A DNA stretch of 6,469 nucleotides from JBOGDS01 sp050743075 (GTDB lineage: Bacteria; Actinomycetota; Actinomycetes; Jiangellales; Jiangellaceae): contig JBOGDS010000135.1 of the NCBI GenBank assembly GCA_050743075.1, forward strand, positions 1 through 6,469, in the 5' to 3' direction. A model generated the notes under the pieces. It did no database searches. It was not told the DNA's origin and saw nothing but the letters and a program-made list of their open reading frames with translations. Made by a program: the position numbers and the translations under genes. Below are positions 6,127 through 6,469 of the stretch, piece by piece. Each line of letters opens with the position of its first letter. Position 1 is the stretch's first letter.

Positions 6127-6469
6127 GTGGACCGGTTGATCGCCCCTACGCCTGCGGGCGACGCGCGGCTGCTTGTCAGCGCGGCCGACGACGCGACCGC
6201 GACGCTGGTGCTGGGCCCTGGCGCCGGCGGCAGCGTGGAGGCACGTGACCTCGTCGCGCTGACGCGGGCCGCCCCGGCCGCGAGCGTCACTCTGGTACGG
6301 GTCGAGCCGTCCTGGCGGGTCGCCGGCCGCAGGGTCGCGCCGCGGCTGGCCGTACTGGATGAGGAGTGGCTCGCGGTGCTGGCCACGATGGGCCGCGACG
6401 TTCCGCTTGTCGTCGGCGGGCGCAGCGCCGGTGCCCGGGTAGCGTGCCGGACCGCGCGGGCGGTGGGTG
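6127..6469 (+). CDS. alpha/beta-hydrolase family protein (N-terminal part, cut by the window edge)
   Basis: The frame stays open to the right edge and codes for about 114 residues from GTG 6127. The order of features fits the small alpha/beta-hydrolases of the COG3571/dienelactone-hydrolase-like group: a short N-terminal strand pair, ATLVLGPGAGG (about 25-35) as the oxyanion-loop region, then a strand and a helix, and GGRSAGARVACR (97-108) as the nucleophile elbow. The GxSxG serine is Ser100 (codon 6424-6426). The acid and histidine of the triad would lie beyond the window. Relatives usually have GHGAGG in the first loop; here the His is Pro31. The start is uncertain: GTG 6109 and TTG 6136 are in-frame alternatives, none has a good ribosome binding site, and the frame is open back into the SRAP gene. 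The 73-base gap to the SRAP stop, without a visible terminator, allows co-transcription. The substrate is unknown. Confidence 0.75.
   Translation, partial: MDRLIAPTPAGDARLLVSAADDATATLVLGPGAGGSVEARDLVALTRAAPAASVTLVRVEPSWRVAGRRVAPRLAVLDEEWLAVLATMGRDVPLVVGGRSAGARVACRTARAVG

Noticed and set aside
5925..6386. Minus-strand open frame of 153 codons across the SRAP end and the hydrolase start
   Set aside because: It covers the C-terminus of SRAP and the hydrolase motifs on the opposite strand; the product is low-complexity Ser/Arg/Thr-rich, typical of a shadow frame.

Overview
The window is very GC-rich, with strong G/C preference at third codon positions and GTG as well as ATG starts. It reads as a chromosomal piece of a high-GC Gram-positive bacterium (Actinomycetota). 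The best support for this is the lipoprotein-type class B penicillin-binding protein with an N-terminal MecA_N/NTF2-like domain, an architecture known from mycobacteria and relatives. The genus cannot be read from the sequence; a Nocardioides-like lineage is only a guess.

Layout, left to right. (1) About 1-121 is an edge region with a possible C-terminal tail of an upstream gene. It also holds a near-perfect 13-bp inverted repeat (31-43 / 109-121) with a 65-bp loop. (2) 60-1068, plus strand: a seven-bladed beta-propeller of the Vgb/streptogramin-lyase-like superfamily, broken by a single +1 frameshift in a GGG run at 431-433. (3) 2844-1105, minus strand, convergent with the propeller gene: an orphan succinate dehydrogenase/fumarate reductase-type flavoprotein with a complete active site. 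(4) 4985-3030, minus strand: a class B penicillin-binding lipoprotein with all three catalytic motifs. (5) 4998-5315: a divergent intergenic region with GGTTGCAG direct repeats, a CGTTGC inverted repeat and a possible 54-codon ORF. (6) 5316-6053, plus strand: a complete SRAP (HMCES/YedK) abasic-site crosslinking protein. (7) 6127 to the right edge, plus strand: the N-terminal part of an alpha/beta-hydrolase, cut off by the window just after its nucleophile elbow.

The genes do not form one evident pathway. The penicillin-binding protein works in peptidoglycan synthesis on the outer face of the membrane. The SRAP protein protects abasic sites in single-stranded DNA. The flavoprotein is a dicarboxylate-type redox enzyme without visible iron-sulfur or membrane-anchor partners. 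The hydrolase may be co-transcribed with the SRAP gene. I see no mobile element, CRISPR array, tRNA or rRNA, and no convincing new multi-gene system. The points most worth a second look are the frameshifted propeller gene with the inverted repeat at its 5' end, the orphan flavoprotein, and the small ORF and repeats in the divergent region.
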